NCBI GenBank assembly: GCA_015680685.1 | Contig: MNCI01036208.1 | Coordinates: 223,967-287,966, forward strand | Direction of reading: 5' to 3' | DNA: 64,000 nt | Source of the DNA: Gnetum montanum | Lineage: Eukaryota; Streptophyta; Gnetopsida; Gnetales; Gnetaceae | Shown: positions 21,330-33,616 of the stretch, one piece after another | Layout of the letters: the number at the start of each line of letters is the position of its first letter | Numbering within the stretch: position 1 is the first letter of the stretch | The notes under the pieces: model-generated | Database searches by the model: none | Told to the model about the DNA's origin: nothing | The model's input: only the letters and a program-made list of their open reading frames with translations | Translations under genes and position numbers: made by a program

Positions 21330-23305
21330 TACATTCTAGATTCTTACAACTGTGATAACACTGTACAACATCCCTTAGGATGTTTGTATTAGTAGATGTC
21401 ATAATTATTATCATTGGTTTCAGAATCTACAACCTCCTCTACTACTACAAATTTATCCTTATTTTTGTGATATTCATGTTCGATATTCTTTTTCTTTCTT
21501 CTTTCATGACCACTTCATTCTTGGTCTCTACATTCTTCTACAATCTTTAGAGTGGTTTGGAACTTCTCATCCAAGTAGTCCTACACCTTGTCTAACTTAG
21601 CTAAGATATTAATAATATATTTTTATATCAACAAGATTTTCCTCTACATCACTTCATCAAGTGGTGCCTCCTTCTTATTATCACAAAAATGGACCTCTCT
21701 CTTGATAAAGAAGGGGTTCCTATTATATTCCTCTACAATTTTTCACTTCTTTAGTTTACCTTCCTTTTTGGCCACTTGATCAATTGGCCTTTGGATTGGA
21801 TGGACCCTTAGCTCAGAAATTCTTTCTTGGGCATAGACCCCAAGAGTACTCCTCATTTTAGTCTAGAGCCCATTTATGATATGGTACAGTTGATCCCATT
21901 AGGAGTATCCATAGCTTGGACATTAGTGCAAAAGAGAATAGTGAATTCCTAAGACTACATCCAAGGACTCACAATTACCTTATTTTTATCATTGGATTTG
22001 CCTTTGCAAACTGGACACTCTAGAGTATGTTTGATACTTATCATTGAATAGCTTTAGCATCGTACTACATTAGAAGATAGATTGTGGTTCTAAAAACTAG
22101 TACCAACTTTCAACTTTTTTAGTGAGTATCCTAGGGAATAGTTTCAGCTTTTTCCATTCATTCTCAATATTCTACAAGGCACAAGCATCATGAAATTTGT
22201 AAATGGTTTTGTGGATCTAAGTTATATTCCCTTTTAAATCTCTGGATATTATTCATATCTAGCCTTTTAATGTGGCTATCCTTCAAGTGCCTAGTTGGGA
22301 TTTTAACTACCTCTAAAATATTCAACATATTCCTAGTAGTCATTAGAGGTTCATCATAGTCATAATGGTTTTAGTAACCCCTTTCATGGCCACGATGCTT
22401 ATGATGAGTCTTGCTATGCCTTTTGTCTTTGTGATGTTACTCCCCTTGTTGTTGTTCCTACCCTTGTTCTTTATTATCCTAGCAAGATTTGTGATCATCC
22501 ATATCCCACCATTCATCTTCATCTTGATCTCTACTATTCTTTCTTTTTTCTTAGCCTTTTCTTCTACTATTAAATTTGGAAACGGAATATGATGAGGATG
22601 ATGATGAGGGAGAGGAAGAAAGAGAATCAACACTAGAATGATGCCTATGGTATTCTCTTTTTCAATCCCTACCTCATTCCTTATGTTTTTCTTTGTCCTT
22701 ATGATTATCATTATTCTTTCTCTTGGGTGAATGGTTGTGGTACCATCTTTCAAGGCCCCTTGGTCTTGAGAACCATTCTTGCTATCACCAAGGTTATCAA
22801 TAGTTGATTGCAACCTTTGGTTAAGGGTCTACACATCAAAGAAAATGGGAGAATCTATGTATTAGAAGGCATCTGAAAATAAATCCTCATCTTCCTTATG
22901 TTGCTATAAGAATAATAGGGTAGGGAACCTCTTACCTTTTCAAGCCTTATATCATACTTTCATATGCTGATCCTTCCTTTGTTGGCCATTGGTGGAATGA
23001 TAATCTCTATAGAGGTGGTGTTGGACTTCATATCTTGCATTAAGTTTAGTGATTCTCAACCAAATTAGATTATTCATCAACATTGTAGAAATCGATTGAT
23101 CAGGAGGCAACATAATGTTGCCTTCCATATCCCTTCATTGTAAATGTTCTTATTAATGTAGGATGAAGGTGAAATTGGCAACGTAAGGATTTGGATGGGT
23201 GTAAATAACATGGAATTGTTAGGACATTGGTGTCTTTGGGACCTCATGTAATTGATTGGTTTTTCTAGTAGGTGATGGAGATTCATCCCTATGAGAAGAA
23301 TCCAT
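21330..23305 (-). pseudogene. gag: gag of E3
   Basis: ATG at 23305 opens MDSSHRDESPSPTRK. The N-terminal domain has YTHPNPYVANFTFILH (about 23210-23160). A Lys/Glu/Ile-rich linker (22813-22343) has shifted frame in places. The gag domain is at about 22260-21980 (WYxFLEP, MLKLFNDKYQTYSRVS). The knuckle (about 21412-21368) reads YDIYxYKHPKGCC, both first Cys changed to Tyr. More than a dozen stops and several frameshifts. Confidence 0.82.
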
Positions 23306-23433
23306 ATTAGTATTTGTTGAAAAATAAATAGTGTGCTTGTTCTTATGTTCTTATTGATTTTTCATTTAATGATTCTTACAATGCCTTTGTAGGATTTAAT
23401 ATCTTTCCTACTTAGTGTACTTAGTTACATGAA

Positions 23434-23452
23434 GTTACCAACAATGCTACTA
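23434..23452 (-). other. decayed primer-binding site of E3
   Basis: The minus strand reads TAGTAGCATTGTTGGTAAC next to the LTR. Against the E1 site most differences are C-to-T or G-to-A, plus a 3-base insertion. Position supports the call more than sequence. Confidence 0.6.
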
Positions 23453-23453
23453 A

Positions 23454-24310
23454 TGATGAACAACAAGTAGTCCCTCTGCCCAACCATACAAATCACAAGC
23501 ATGTACTAGTGATCAGATCGAATTTCATGGACTTAGCACCTAAATGTGCCTATAGACAAAGATGATGACTTGGGAAAATATGATATTTTTTTCTTAGCTC
23601 TCACATATGTAAGCTCAATTTTATGGTTAAGTATGAGCCAAGGCACATGATATTTATTTATATTTTATATTTATATTTATTTAATTCTATGCATTGAAGT
23701 AAAGATAATTGATTTGTAAATTAACTACTTTAACTATCTAATGGTTCTTAAGATAAATAGCCTAACATAAGCATTTGGGCCCACTTATTGTAGACATCTT
23801 AAAATCATATTAATGCTACTAGGTTCCCAAGTGTTTATTGCTAGGTGTACCAAATAGCCACTATTGGGATTATCAAGCATTAAACAACATACTCAAAGTA
23901 GTCATACTTATGTGTTCATTATTAGAAGCATTAATTAACTAAGGACAAGAATGTAAATTGCATTAACAATAAAGTGCATGGAAGAAACATTAATCTATTC
24001 CAAGTACTAAAAATAGTATAAAAAATCTCATCTTTATTATCAATTACATCAATGTGTTTAGGTACAAGATGCTTAAATAAATATTCGTATAATTGTTTAA
24101 AGTCCTAGTATAGGAACTTAGAAAATGTTCTAGCTCTGGTGAAAGAAAACTACAAGAACTTGGCTACACTAATGACATAATATGCCATAAATATGGTGGG
24201 TACCAGCATTTATATAGGTGTGACATGACATTGCAGCAATGCATCTTTCCATGCACTGATGGGGCTATGTTGACACATGCCCATCAACATAGCTAGTCAA
24301 TGATTCATCA
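23454..24310 (-). repeat. 5' LTR of E3
   Basis: TGATGAACAAC...GATTCATCA. Collinear with 11122-12007. The U3 units at 24256, 24270, 24284 and 24297 keep 14, 14 and 13 spacing. Followed by the right-hand AGCCT duplication (24311-24315) and gag of H. Confidence 0.92.
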
Positions 24311-24930
24311 AGCCTTCAACCAAAATAAGGATAGAAAGAAGAAAAGAGATAATAGACATGAAAACTATAGAAACAAATGGAAAGTTACTAATGTAGTGGA
24401 TGTAATAGACTCAAGCTTAGAAGATGATGTAAGTTGCAAAGTGTGCCAATATGAGCATCCTAAGGATGTTATCCTATCAGGTCCCCTTACAAGAGTCTGG
24501 GGTATATGTACTCAATCTGAAGTTTGTTAAAAAACAAATGCCTAGGTGATTACCTTATCCAAAAGATAATTTTAGGTAACCTTACCAACAATAATTGTAC
24601 TATTGAAGCAAGGCTTATCCTCAACTATAGGAATAATCCCAGTAGAAATGTCAACAACCATAGTCATAGAGAATGCCACCACCAAGGTAATAGTATCCAT
24701 ATAGACAACTGGATCCATATGGATACTATGTATAATGTCATATATCTTCTAGAAGTACTTATGTTCATACTTCCTCTCCCTAATATCCACCTGAATATCA
24801 TAGGCCCACAACCTCATGCATGGGTCCTTATTCTTACACATCTCAATTAGCATTGGATCCCTCTTATTAAGCTCATAATCCATTACCACTAGCACCACTA
24901 CTGGTAATGTAAGAAGAACTACCGACAAAA
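24311..24930 (+). pseudogene. gag: gag of H, third block with the knuckle
   Basis: Lys-rich NQNKDRKKKRDNRHENYRNK leads to CKVCQYEHPKDVI (about 24430-24470), the family knuckle with its last Cys pair lost, then RVWGICTQSEV. Beyond about 24530 comes the Tyr/Pro/His-rich tail that links gag to protease. E1, E2 and E5 have the same order, so this block completes the gag begun at 3211. Confidence 0.85.
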
Positions 24931-25790
24931 CCACAAAAAAAGAGTGCTATTAGGATAGTCACTATGTAAGAGGACATTATGATAAGTGAATTGAAATCCA
25001 AGAAACCCCTTTTCTTTGGGAAAATTCCAGAAAAGGCTTGAAGAATAGAGACTTCATCTAACTCTACTTCATTTACACAAAGTCCTCAAAAGAACACTAT
25101 GCTTCTAATATCAAAAGAAAAGAACTTAATCACTATCATGCTTAGACAGACAATCACACATTGAAGAATATCCTGAATAAATCCAAAAAATCCTTTAGTT
25201 TATCTTGAAATAATGAGACACAAACCATTTAAGGCTCTACGAGATTCTAGGCTAGGAGTGAATCTTATTTCTCCCAATTAAAGAAAATAAACATTTGACT
25301 AGAGTTTGATGACTAGTCTATTGTTATTCCACTTGGACAAGTGGAATATGTGGTAACTATCATAAGTAGTTGATCTTATCTTGTTGATGTTGTAATTATC
25401 CATGTGGGGAATAGTAAAGGAGAATTTTCTCTCATCATGGGATGATCATAACTTATCACCATAGATGTTGAGTTAGAAATCAAAGACTTATCCTTGGAAA
25501 TTTCCAAAAATAATAAATCTAAAATCATTTAGAGATGTAGAGTTCCATGTATCGCATATAATGATAATAGGTGCAATTGCATGTAGAAAGTATAGACAAA
25601 AAGACAAGATGCCATCACAACATGCAATAAATATGTTAAAGACATGCATGTACAATAGTGTATGTATGCAATACCCATTAGACAATAAGGCACATAGTGG
25701 CTAATCAATAAAGAAAAATCAAAATCTAACATATGCATGTAACTAGTTGACAAAATCACAAGTGCCTATATTAAAAAAACATATAGACTT
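24931..25790 (+). pseudogene. pro: protease region of H
   Basis: The active-site loop reads KALRDSRLGVNLIS (about 25224-25280), so the catalytic D survives but Arg replaces the triad Gly. The flap part is ENFLSSWDDHN for the family's GDFPIIMGRTW (about 25410-25450). Numerous stops. Confidence 0.7.
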
Positions 25791-26019
25791 TAAAGATAAG
25801 AAGATAGCCTTCCTACATGAAATCATAATAGGAGAAAGAAATTAAATGGGAAAAGTTAGAGATACCAAAGAGATATGAACCAAAACTACTAGAACTAAGG
25901 ATATTACTGAATGCACTTTAATATGCTTTTTTTCATAATAAAAAATTGATAATAATAAATGCTAATCTTAACAAAGAATAAAAGAGAAAATGGTTGAAAG
26001 TGATGAATAAATGACCAAC

Positions 26020-26980
26020 CACATTCTCATGGTCTAATGATGAAATCATTGGCATTGATCCACTCATCTATCAATATCAAATCTACACTAAAATAGCTGT
26101 TAAATAATGCATCAACCTCAACAAAGATTGAACCCAAAGCTCAAGAAAGTTGTCAAACATGAAGTAAAAAAGTTATTGAAATTTTGATTCAAAACAAACT
26201 TTGGACTATTTAGAGTAGGTTTTGAAATGATATGTTGAGAGGAATTTGAAGCTCAAGTTGTAGAAGAGCCATATAATGGTTCAAGATGGCATAGTTCTAG
26301 GAATTAAGGTATTCTATAAAGGAATCAAGGTAGATATAGATAAGATTAGAGTCATCCAAAACATAACTCAATGGCCATAGATAGTCAAGGATGTCAAATC
26401 ATATCTTAGTCATACTTCATACACGAGAATATTTATTGAAAATTTTTCAGAGATTGCAAAGCTACTTATTGAGTTGACAAAGAAAGATACTATATTTTAG
26501 TGATCTAAACAATCAAAGAAGATATTCGAGAGCCTTAAGTAGAAATTAATCATGACACCAATCCTTTGAGTTCTAGATTGACCTAAGCATTTTCACATCA
26601 TGACTGATGCTTCAAACTATGCATTAGGAGTAGTGTTGACTCAACTTGATGATCAAAATGGTCCTATTACATACACTACACTAGTAGAAGCGTTACTAGA
26701 TCACAACTCAACTATATCACTATAGAAAAGAAGCTTATGGATGTGGTATATGCATTTGATAATTTCAGACACTATGTTCTTGGATATTTCATCTATGTTT
26801 ATATAGATCACAATGTAATTAGATTTTTAATGAACAAACTAGCAATATGTCCAATAGTCATAATATGACTTATCATATTACAAGAATTTAATATCATAAT
26901 GATTGATAGGAAACAAATAGAATATGTTGTAGCTAATTATCTATCAAGATTAAGATGAGATCCTTAAGAAAATGAAGAAC
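26020..26980 (+). pseudogene. pol: reverse transcriptase (internally deleted) and RNase H of H
   Basis: RT begins with PKLKKVVKHEVKKLLKF (about 26140-26180) and then jumps to LDYLE, CMERNLKLKL-like and MVQDGIVLGIKVFYKGIKVD (about 26210-26340). Palm motifs A to C, including the YMDD-like box, are absent. The loss is roughly 130-150 codons compared with E4. The thumb SYLSHTSYTRIFIENFSEIA continues. RNase H starts intact (HIMTDASNYALGVVLTQLDD, about 26595-26660) and then shifts frame. Confidence 0.78.
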
Positions 26981-27059
26981 CATTATCAGATCAGTTTTCC
27001 AATGAAAACTTATTCATAAAAATGGCCATGATTGTAGATTCAATAGTAAAGTTATGGAT

Positions 27060-28300
27060 TACTAGTTACATGACATATCTAACTACAGAATAACTTTCTG
27101 TTGAATGGGATAAAGATAAAAAAGAACAGTTTCTTCATAGAATAAAATACTACATGGAAATTAAAAGGAATCTTTATAAGATATGTGAAAATGGTTTAAT
27201 ATAATAATGTGTTCTAGAAGAGAATCAATAATGCATTCTGCAAGGTGCACATGAAGGACCATGTGATGGTCATTATGCAAGATGATGAACAAAACTAAAA
27301 TTGATAATGGTAAGTTACTTTTGGTCTATCTTATTTAGGAATGCACATCAATTTAGAAAATCTTGTAAAATATGTTGGAGGAATAGAGGACTGACAACAA
27401 AAAATGAAGGACCACAACCGTGGATACAACCATTGGAACCATTTGATATTTTGGGAATTGACTAAATAGTACCCATCATACCAATGTCAAATGAAAAGTC
27501 CTATATTATAGTGACTATTGATTATTGTACTAAGTGGATAGAAGTAGCTCTAGTTAAATATTGCAAAGCAATAATCACTACAAAATTTTTTTAACAACAT
27601 GTAGTGAACAAATTTGGAGTATCATAGATGTTAATATTAGAAAATAGAACTCATTTTACCATAGGTATATTTAAGAAGTTAATGTAATAACTTGGGGTTA
27701 ATTGTAAACTAACTACATCTTATCTTCCTTATGCAAATGATCAGCTAAAGTAACTAACAAAGCAATTACATGAATATTAACTAGAACTATTAGTAACTAT
27801 AGGAAGGATTGGAGCACTAAACTTAATGATGTTCTATGGGAATACTGATCAACTTGGAAACTTCCTATAGAATATTCATCAAATAAGTTAGTCTATCAAA
27901 AATTACCTACTCTATCAATTCAAGCAGAATTAAATTTCCTTATAACCACTTATACCCTCATTCTAGATTTAGACTTAGCCCAAAAGGAATGATTAATGAA
28001 TCTTAATCTTCGAGATGAAAATCTATTAGTAGCTCAAATGAGTAATTAAATTCATAAAAATTATTCCAAACATCGACATGACGCCAAGATTAGACAAGTT
28101 TCTATTAAACCTAAAAATAGAGTCCTCTACTATAACCCAAATCATGTCCCAGAAAGATGAAGTTTCAAGATTTATGGAAAAGAATCTATATCATCCATGC
28201 TACATATCAGTCAAGAATTATGCGAATTTACCATCCAACTAACCCACAGAAGTTAATCCTTATCAATATTGAATAAGTCAAATCATTCCGTGACTTTCCT
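27060..28300 (+). pseudogene. int: integrase of H
   Basis: The zinc-binding part reads AHEGPCDGHYA, then HQFRKSCKICW (about 27250-27370). Core: PFDILGID, then EKSYIIVTIDYCTKWIEVAL (about 27490-27560) and LENRTHFTIGIFKKLM, with Asn for the second catalytic Asp neighbour region. The C-terminal GPY-type module is poorly preserved (about 28150-28280). Many stops; frame mostly kept. Confidence 0.8.
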
Positions 28301-28375
28301 TCCTCCAAAGATTTTACCTTGAATATTGAATCACTTAGTTCCCATTTGATTTTTCAAATTTTCACTTTAGATAAT

Positions 28376-28390
28376 AGTCATGGGAGTGCC
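28376..28390 (+). other. AGTCATGGGAGTGCC tract after H integrase
   Basis: Lies at the same spot as the GGGGAGATGGCC tract of the other elements, but shortened; it looks more like a polypurine-tract copy. Assignment by position. Confidence 0.5.
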
Positions 28391-29003
28391 ATTTTTTATA
28401 CTTGGGGTACCAAATACTCTTTTTATATTTTTCTTATAATTTTTTAAATTTTTAGAATTTTTTGCATTCTTTAATATTTTTTCTATAATTTCCTATTATT
28501 CACATTTCTTATCATTTTTCATTTTTAGATACTTTTCAATTTCTTTATACTTTTTCTATTCTTACCTATTTCTCATTATTTTTATGGTTTTTCCATTTCT
28601 CATGTACATATTTTTGTTAATTTTCCTAATAAGGTGTATAAGAATAAATAGGATGTAGTTGAAATAATAAGAACTTCATCCTATTTTATCAAGTCATTAA
28701 AGGACTAATTATATACACAGTGAGACCACATAATCCATCCACTCATTTCCAATAATAAGAGATTCTTACTATGGAAATAATGACATTCTCTTCAGAATAA
28801 AACTAAAATAAACTAATGATCATTATGCCTAGATGGAAAAGTGAAGAACCAAGTGCAAAAGAAAAAGGTGTGATATTAAGGGATTTGTGGATTCTTTGAA
28901 GCTACCACTATGAGTCTTATTATGCTATTAATTTATATTATCTACTTAAGTTCTAATGAAAAATGGAAATGTGTTCTAAAATAAGTGCTACCTTATCATG
29001 TTA

Positions 29004-29222
29004 ATAGAAAGACATGTTATCCATGCTTGAAAGTAGTTCTCTAATAAGGTTGACATATTAATAACATAATAAATACATATAATTAAAATTTTTGGGGTTC
29101 CATTAGAAAGACATGTTACCCATGCTTGAAGGTAGGTGACTTATTAGAGATTTCAAGGTTTCTTGGACTTGCATTAGTTATGGTGCTAGAAAGACATGTT
29201 ACCCATGCTTGAAGACACTCCT
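29004..29222. repeat. three spaced copies of a 28-bp conserved unit
   Basis: TAGAAAGACATGTTAYCCATGCTTGAA starts at about 29004, 29103 and 29186. Other elements carry it once (E5 about 61525; E3 about 16385 and E4 about 42510 in complement), each next to CACTAGTTATGG. So H has tripled a conserved non-coding landmark. Confidence 0.75.
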
Positions 29223-30009
29223 CTATGCAATGTCTAAGCCTCCTTTAAAGTAAACTATGTAGTTAATAAATTGCTTCCTAGTACTTCATTGCCAATTAGT
29301 AGTATTTGTTGTAGTTGTGATAGTCTTATGGTTGTCAAGTTTTAGAATGATACAATGTGATTTCACTAGTAATTTATATGAACTTGGTTTGAATCTTGAT
29401 TAGAAAGATTAGTGATTATCTTAATCATACATTATGTATAAACTGCATTATGTCTATGGTAAGATACTTCATGTTTCATTTTTTGCAATCCCTACTACTA
29501 CCACTCCACCTCACTATCATATATAATCATAATTTGATGGTTTCATATAACATGGTACTATTTTCTTATTGGAGCAATACTAACACATGTATTTTGGAAG
29601 ACAAGTATGAGCTATATTCAGCTCCTTAAGTATTGACAGATACTTATAGGTGTGGTTATCCAAGGGAATTAAGGGTAGGAGCCTACTTTGGGAAGGAACC
29701 ACTTGTATAAATCTTATGTTTCGTACTTGATGGCCATTTTCACATCATCTTGTACTTCATGAATACTTAAGCAATTATTATTATTTTCCTACATATTCAT
29801 ATTCATTCATAAGCTCAACAATTTTGATCAAACCATTTCCTAAAAGCTTAATTGACTTACCTTTCTTAAACTCCTTATTTCATGTACTTTTGACTACAAA
29901 TTTATCTTCTAAGCATAATCTATGATTAAGAACTCTTTAAATCATCTTTATACCATCTAGACTATCCATTCCATTTATTTTTTTCATTAATTTTTGCAAA
30001 CGTTTTGAA

Positions 30010-30113
30010 TAGTTCAACGATGATATCATAGATATAATATATGTGCCCCTACAATATCGTATTAGTGAGGTTGCATTGATGATATCATCCTTATAAAAAT
30101 CTACATATATATG
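30010..30113 (+). promoter_or_regulatory. possible promoter module upstream of H aORF
   Basis: GATGATATCAT twice (about 30020 and 30076), TTGCATTGATG between them, CTTATAAAAAT (about 30090), then CATATATATGCAT (about 30102-30114). Position relative to aORF matches E3 and E5. Weaker than those because the units are few. Confidence 0.45.
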
Positions 30114-30695
30114 CATAGACTCTTAGAAAAATTTTTCATTTCCTCATTTTACACATAGGGAGTTCATGTTGTTTTTCTGACTTTCAAATTTTAGAGCTTC
30201 ATATCTTTCTTACCATACATCTTATTTCTGCCATTCTTAAATCCTTTTTCTCATGGAGTAACCATCTTAGTTATGGAAAAGTGCATTGCACATAGCTTTT
30301 TGTGAATTATGCTAAATTTTCCTAACTCCTAGAAGAACAACTAAGGATAAGAATAGTAAGAGATAATCACATTTTGATCTAACATGAGCCAATAAACTTA
30401 ATATTTTTTCCTAAATGACCATTTGAATATATTTTAATAATAAATAAAATATTGTGATAGGTCATTTAAGATAAACTTGGTTCTAATTGCTAGAAATTAT
30501 TCAATTAAGGTTTTTTTTTTCTTATAAAGGGTTTTGTCTGAGTAACAAATTTTTCTAACTCTATAATCCAAATTAAAATACAATTGATTATAAAGAATGA
30601 TTTTGATTAAAATTAAAAATCCAATAAATTTTTATGAACTATTAGGAATTTTTTGTAGAATTTTTGGATAATCTTAAATTTTCTTATGATTACAG

Positions 30696-33380
30696 ATGAT
30701 ACCAAAGAGATCCAAAGCTAGAGGACCATCAAAACCAAGAGAGAAAAGATCTAGAGGAAGTGGTAGAGGATAAGACATAGAACAAACCCCTCCTTCAGAG
30801 AAAGAGACATGATCATATAGCATCCATTAACTCACACTTGCAATAGGGCAATCTACACAAGCAAAATCTAATGCATCACCAACTCTAGAATAAGGACAAT
30901 GTCTAATACTCTACAATGAGTGTCTTTGGGCTATTCAAGAGATTTCTATCATGTCCATTGTGATAGTAGAACTAAATTTTGGACCCTTCTTGGAATTTTC
31001 ACCTATAAAGATCCATGAATAATTACAAGCCTTTCCTTTATAGCTTTCCATCTCAAGCAATAATGCATGGCATTTGAAAGAAGTCTACCAATTTTGTTAA
31101 AACAAATAGGATGATGCCATAGTAAAAATTGAGGAACTCACAGTGCCATATTCCATATAAGCCAATTGCAAAGACACTAAATACACCAAATTTTAAGGCC
31201 AACATAGCTCAAATATCCACAAGGTATGACACCAATGCAAGGAATTTATGGCTGTAGAGGACATATAAAACCATTGAAAAGTACTATAGCAAATTATCTA
31301 CTACTTAAAATATTTACTTCAAGATTGGGACATATCATATATTCCAAAAAAAGATTCTTAATCAAATTTCCACCTATAATTATAGAGGAAGTGCTATATT
31401 GATGTAAAATATTCAAGCCAACATTCCTCATCTACTATTCCTAGACATATAAAAATGGTTTGAGGTGAAGAAGATAGGAAAACCTAACCTACTATTTTCT
31501 TATCTTATTAGAAAGTTATGCTAACAAGCCAAAATTTTTGGCTACACCAATGATGTTCTTTGTAAGGCCTAAAATGTCTCATATGTTGAAATTTTTAAGC
31601 TAATGTCATTTAGAAATGATCAAGTAGAGAAACTAGAAGGCACTAAGGCTACAATAGGATTCACACCAGTGGCAAACATTCCAGCCATAGGAATAGAACA
31701 AGGAAGAGCTAGTGGATTAACTCTAGCTAAAGAATAAGAAGAACTAAGTGCTCCATTGAAAAAATAAAATTATAGATCCTCAATGAGCCGTCTATAGCAG
31801 ATAGTAGAAAAAATAATTTGGGATAGTAGGAAATTCTCAAGTGTTTACAGAGTTAGAGTTAATCCTAACATACCTATCATTTTCATAGGACTTGTAAGTG
31901 GTTAAGTATTTTTTTCATGCAAGAAAGAATAATGATTGGGAACACCAATTTCTAGGGAATGTTGCATCCTTCCAAGTGATATTAGAAATAAGAGAAGGAA
32001 TCATAGTTATGTTGATGCAAACATCAAGATGTAGCAAGAGTGGCAGAAGTCATAAACAATCACATCAAAGTATTTTTTTTAATGTTTCTGTTGTACCACT
32101 AGCAAATATTACTAGAGTAAAAGACATGGAAAACTTAGCTAGGACATTAATAACCTCTACAAAACATGAAGATGTACTAGAAAGATTATTGCATATAGCA
32201 CAAGTCATGTATAATCTTTTTGATATCCTTAGTGATATTACTACAGTTTAGTCAGAACTAATAGCAATGAAAGGTAAACTAGTCATTAAAGAAATAAGAA
32301 TGCAACATGTAGAAAGTAAGAATAGATTGGTCAGCTAATTACGAAGCAAAAATAAATTGCTATGGAAAAGGAGAAGGTAGTATGAAATTCCTCTATAGCA
32401 GAAGCTTAGACGTATGCACATGATAAGAGCATTGCTATACTAGAAGAGGAGAACAAAAGAATTACTACATAGAATTTAAGATTGATGAACATAGAGAAGA
32501 AAAAGAATGTACTATAAGAAAGCATTCATTAGCTCTAAGAGTAGTTCACTAGAATCAACATTGATATCAGACAAATGGCCAATGAATATAGGACTATATG
32601 AATGGAAGAAGTACACATTGTTCAACAAAAATAAACTATTAAAATTAGCACATGGAAAAACTAGGCCAAGAAGCCTGAGGCTCAAAGAGCAGTTTAGGGA
32701 TTAACTAGGCATGTATAAGTAAATCAATGAGAAAGAAATCTAGATGGCTAAGCTAAAACTAGTTCCATCACAAAACAAAAGCTTGATTAGCAATCCATCG
32801 TTGATAGTCTTGTCGATGATCATCAAGCTGAAATAAAGAACAAATACTTGCAAATTGAGAACCTAACAGAGTATATAGGATTCATAAATATATGATATGC
32901 TAACTTAGCCATGTTGACAACAAGCATGTCAAGAACAAAACTAGAGTAGCAAGTGGCTACAGTATACTCAATGTATAAAAAAGAGTTTGTAGATAGAAGA
33001 GATGTATAATAGAAGCTTCACATAGCAAACTCTGAACTACAAGTAGTTAAGTCTAGCTACCAAGGTAAAAATATATAGCAACAAACCTAGATAGAAGAAT
33101 GATAAATTATCAAGAGCTTCAAAAGATGGATAGAGCTTTTGAAGTATAAAGAATGTAGTTTTCAATATGGTATGTTAAAGCTAATAAGATGCTTCCACAA
33201 TTTCCATGTTCTTAGGAAGTACCAACTTTATCAAAAATTGCTAAATTTACATGGGTAGTACATGATCCCAGATTAGAGGAAGAAAAGCTTAGAGCATTGC
33301 TAAACCAATATTAATTTCAAATCTAGATGATAAAGGAAAAAATCCAAAGGAGGTGCCACCACTACTAAGAACATGAAGAT
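30696..33380 (+). pseudogene. aORF of H
   Basis: ATG at 30696 directly follows TTCTTATGATTACAG. It opens MIPKRSKARGPSKPREKRSR, matching the E5 start RGPSQPREK. Next come FGPFLEFSPIKIHE (about 30980-31020) and LQAFP. A degraded middle (31500-33100) has many Lys/Glu/Leu heptads. The C-terminal part reads WYVKANKMLPQFPCS, then KIAKFTWVVHDPRLEEEKLR (about 33165-33310), aligning with the WFVNVKELFLVIPYP domain of E3. Frame changes several times, with many stops. Unknown function. Confidence 0.72.
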
Positions 33381-33601
33381 ACTACATCAAGCTTAGTTTT
33401 GTTTTGTGCTTTCTTAATTTTTGTCATATGTATCAATCATATATTGCATGATAGTTTTGTAACAGTAATTAAACAAATATCCAACATTCATAATAGAGTC
33501 ATTCATGTATATATATGTCATAATGTCGAAATCCATATAACCCCACAAGTTTATAAGGAACTCTATTATCCTTTTGTTTGAACTTAAGGATGAGTTTTCA
33601 A

Positions 33602-33616
33602 TCAATTGTGGGGTTA
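33602..33616 (+). other. 3' polypurine tract of H
   Basis: TCAATTGTGGGGTTA immediately before TGATGAAAC. Weaker purine run than in E2 but same position. Confidence 0.7.

Larger units (their letters stand above)
11122..24310 (-). mobile_element. E3, old full-length element (13.2 kb)
   Basis: LTRs of 886 and 857 bp, roughly 80-85% alike by eye, flanked by a perfect 5-bp duplication AGCCT. Minus-strand order: 5' LTR, decayed PBS, gag, protease, RT/RNase H, integrase, GGGGGAGATGGCC tract, non-coding region, promoter-like module, aORF, polypurine tract, 3' LTR. All genes carry stops. It interrupts gag of H. Confidence 0.92.
28391..30695 (+). other. post-pol non-coding region of H
   Basis: No gene supported. 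T-rich start (28390-28620), then shared landmarks: the triplicated AGAAAGACATGTTACCC unit (29004-29222), GGAGCCTACTTTGGGAAGGA (29670-29689), and the promoter-like module at about 30010-30113. An A/T-rich stretch precedes the aORF start. Confidence 0.6.

Noticed and set aside
22365-22592. 75-codon hydrophobic plus-strand frame (multi-pass protein?)
   Set aside because: Antisense of the Lys/Glu-rich gag linker of E3, which gives Phe/Leu runs by complementarity.
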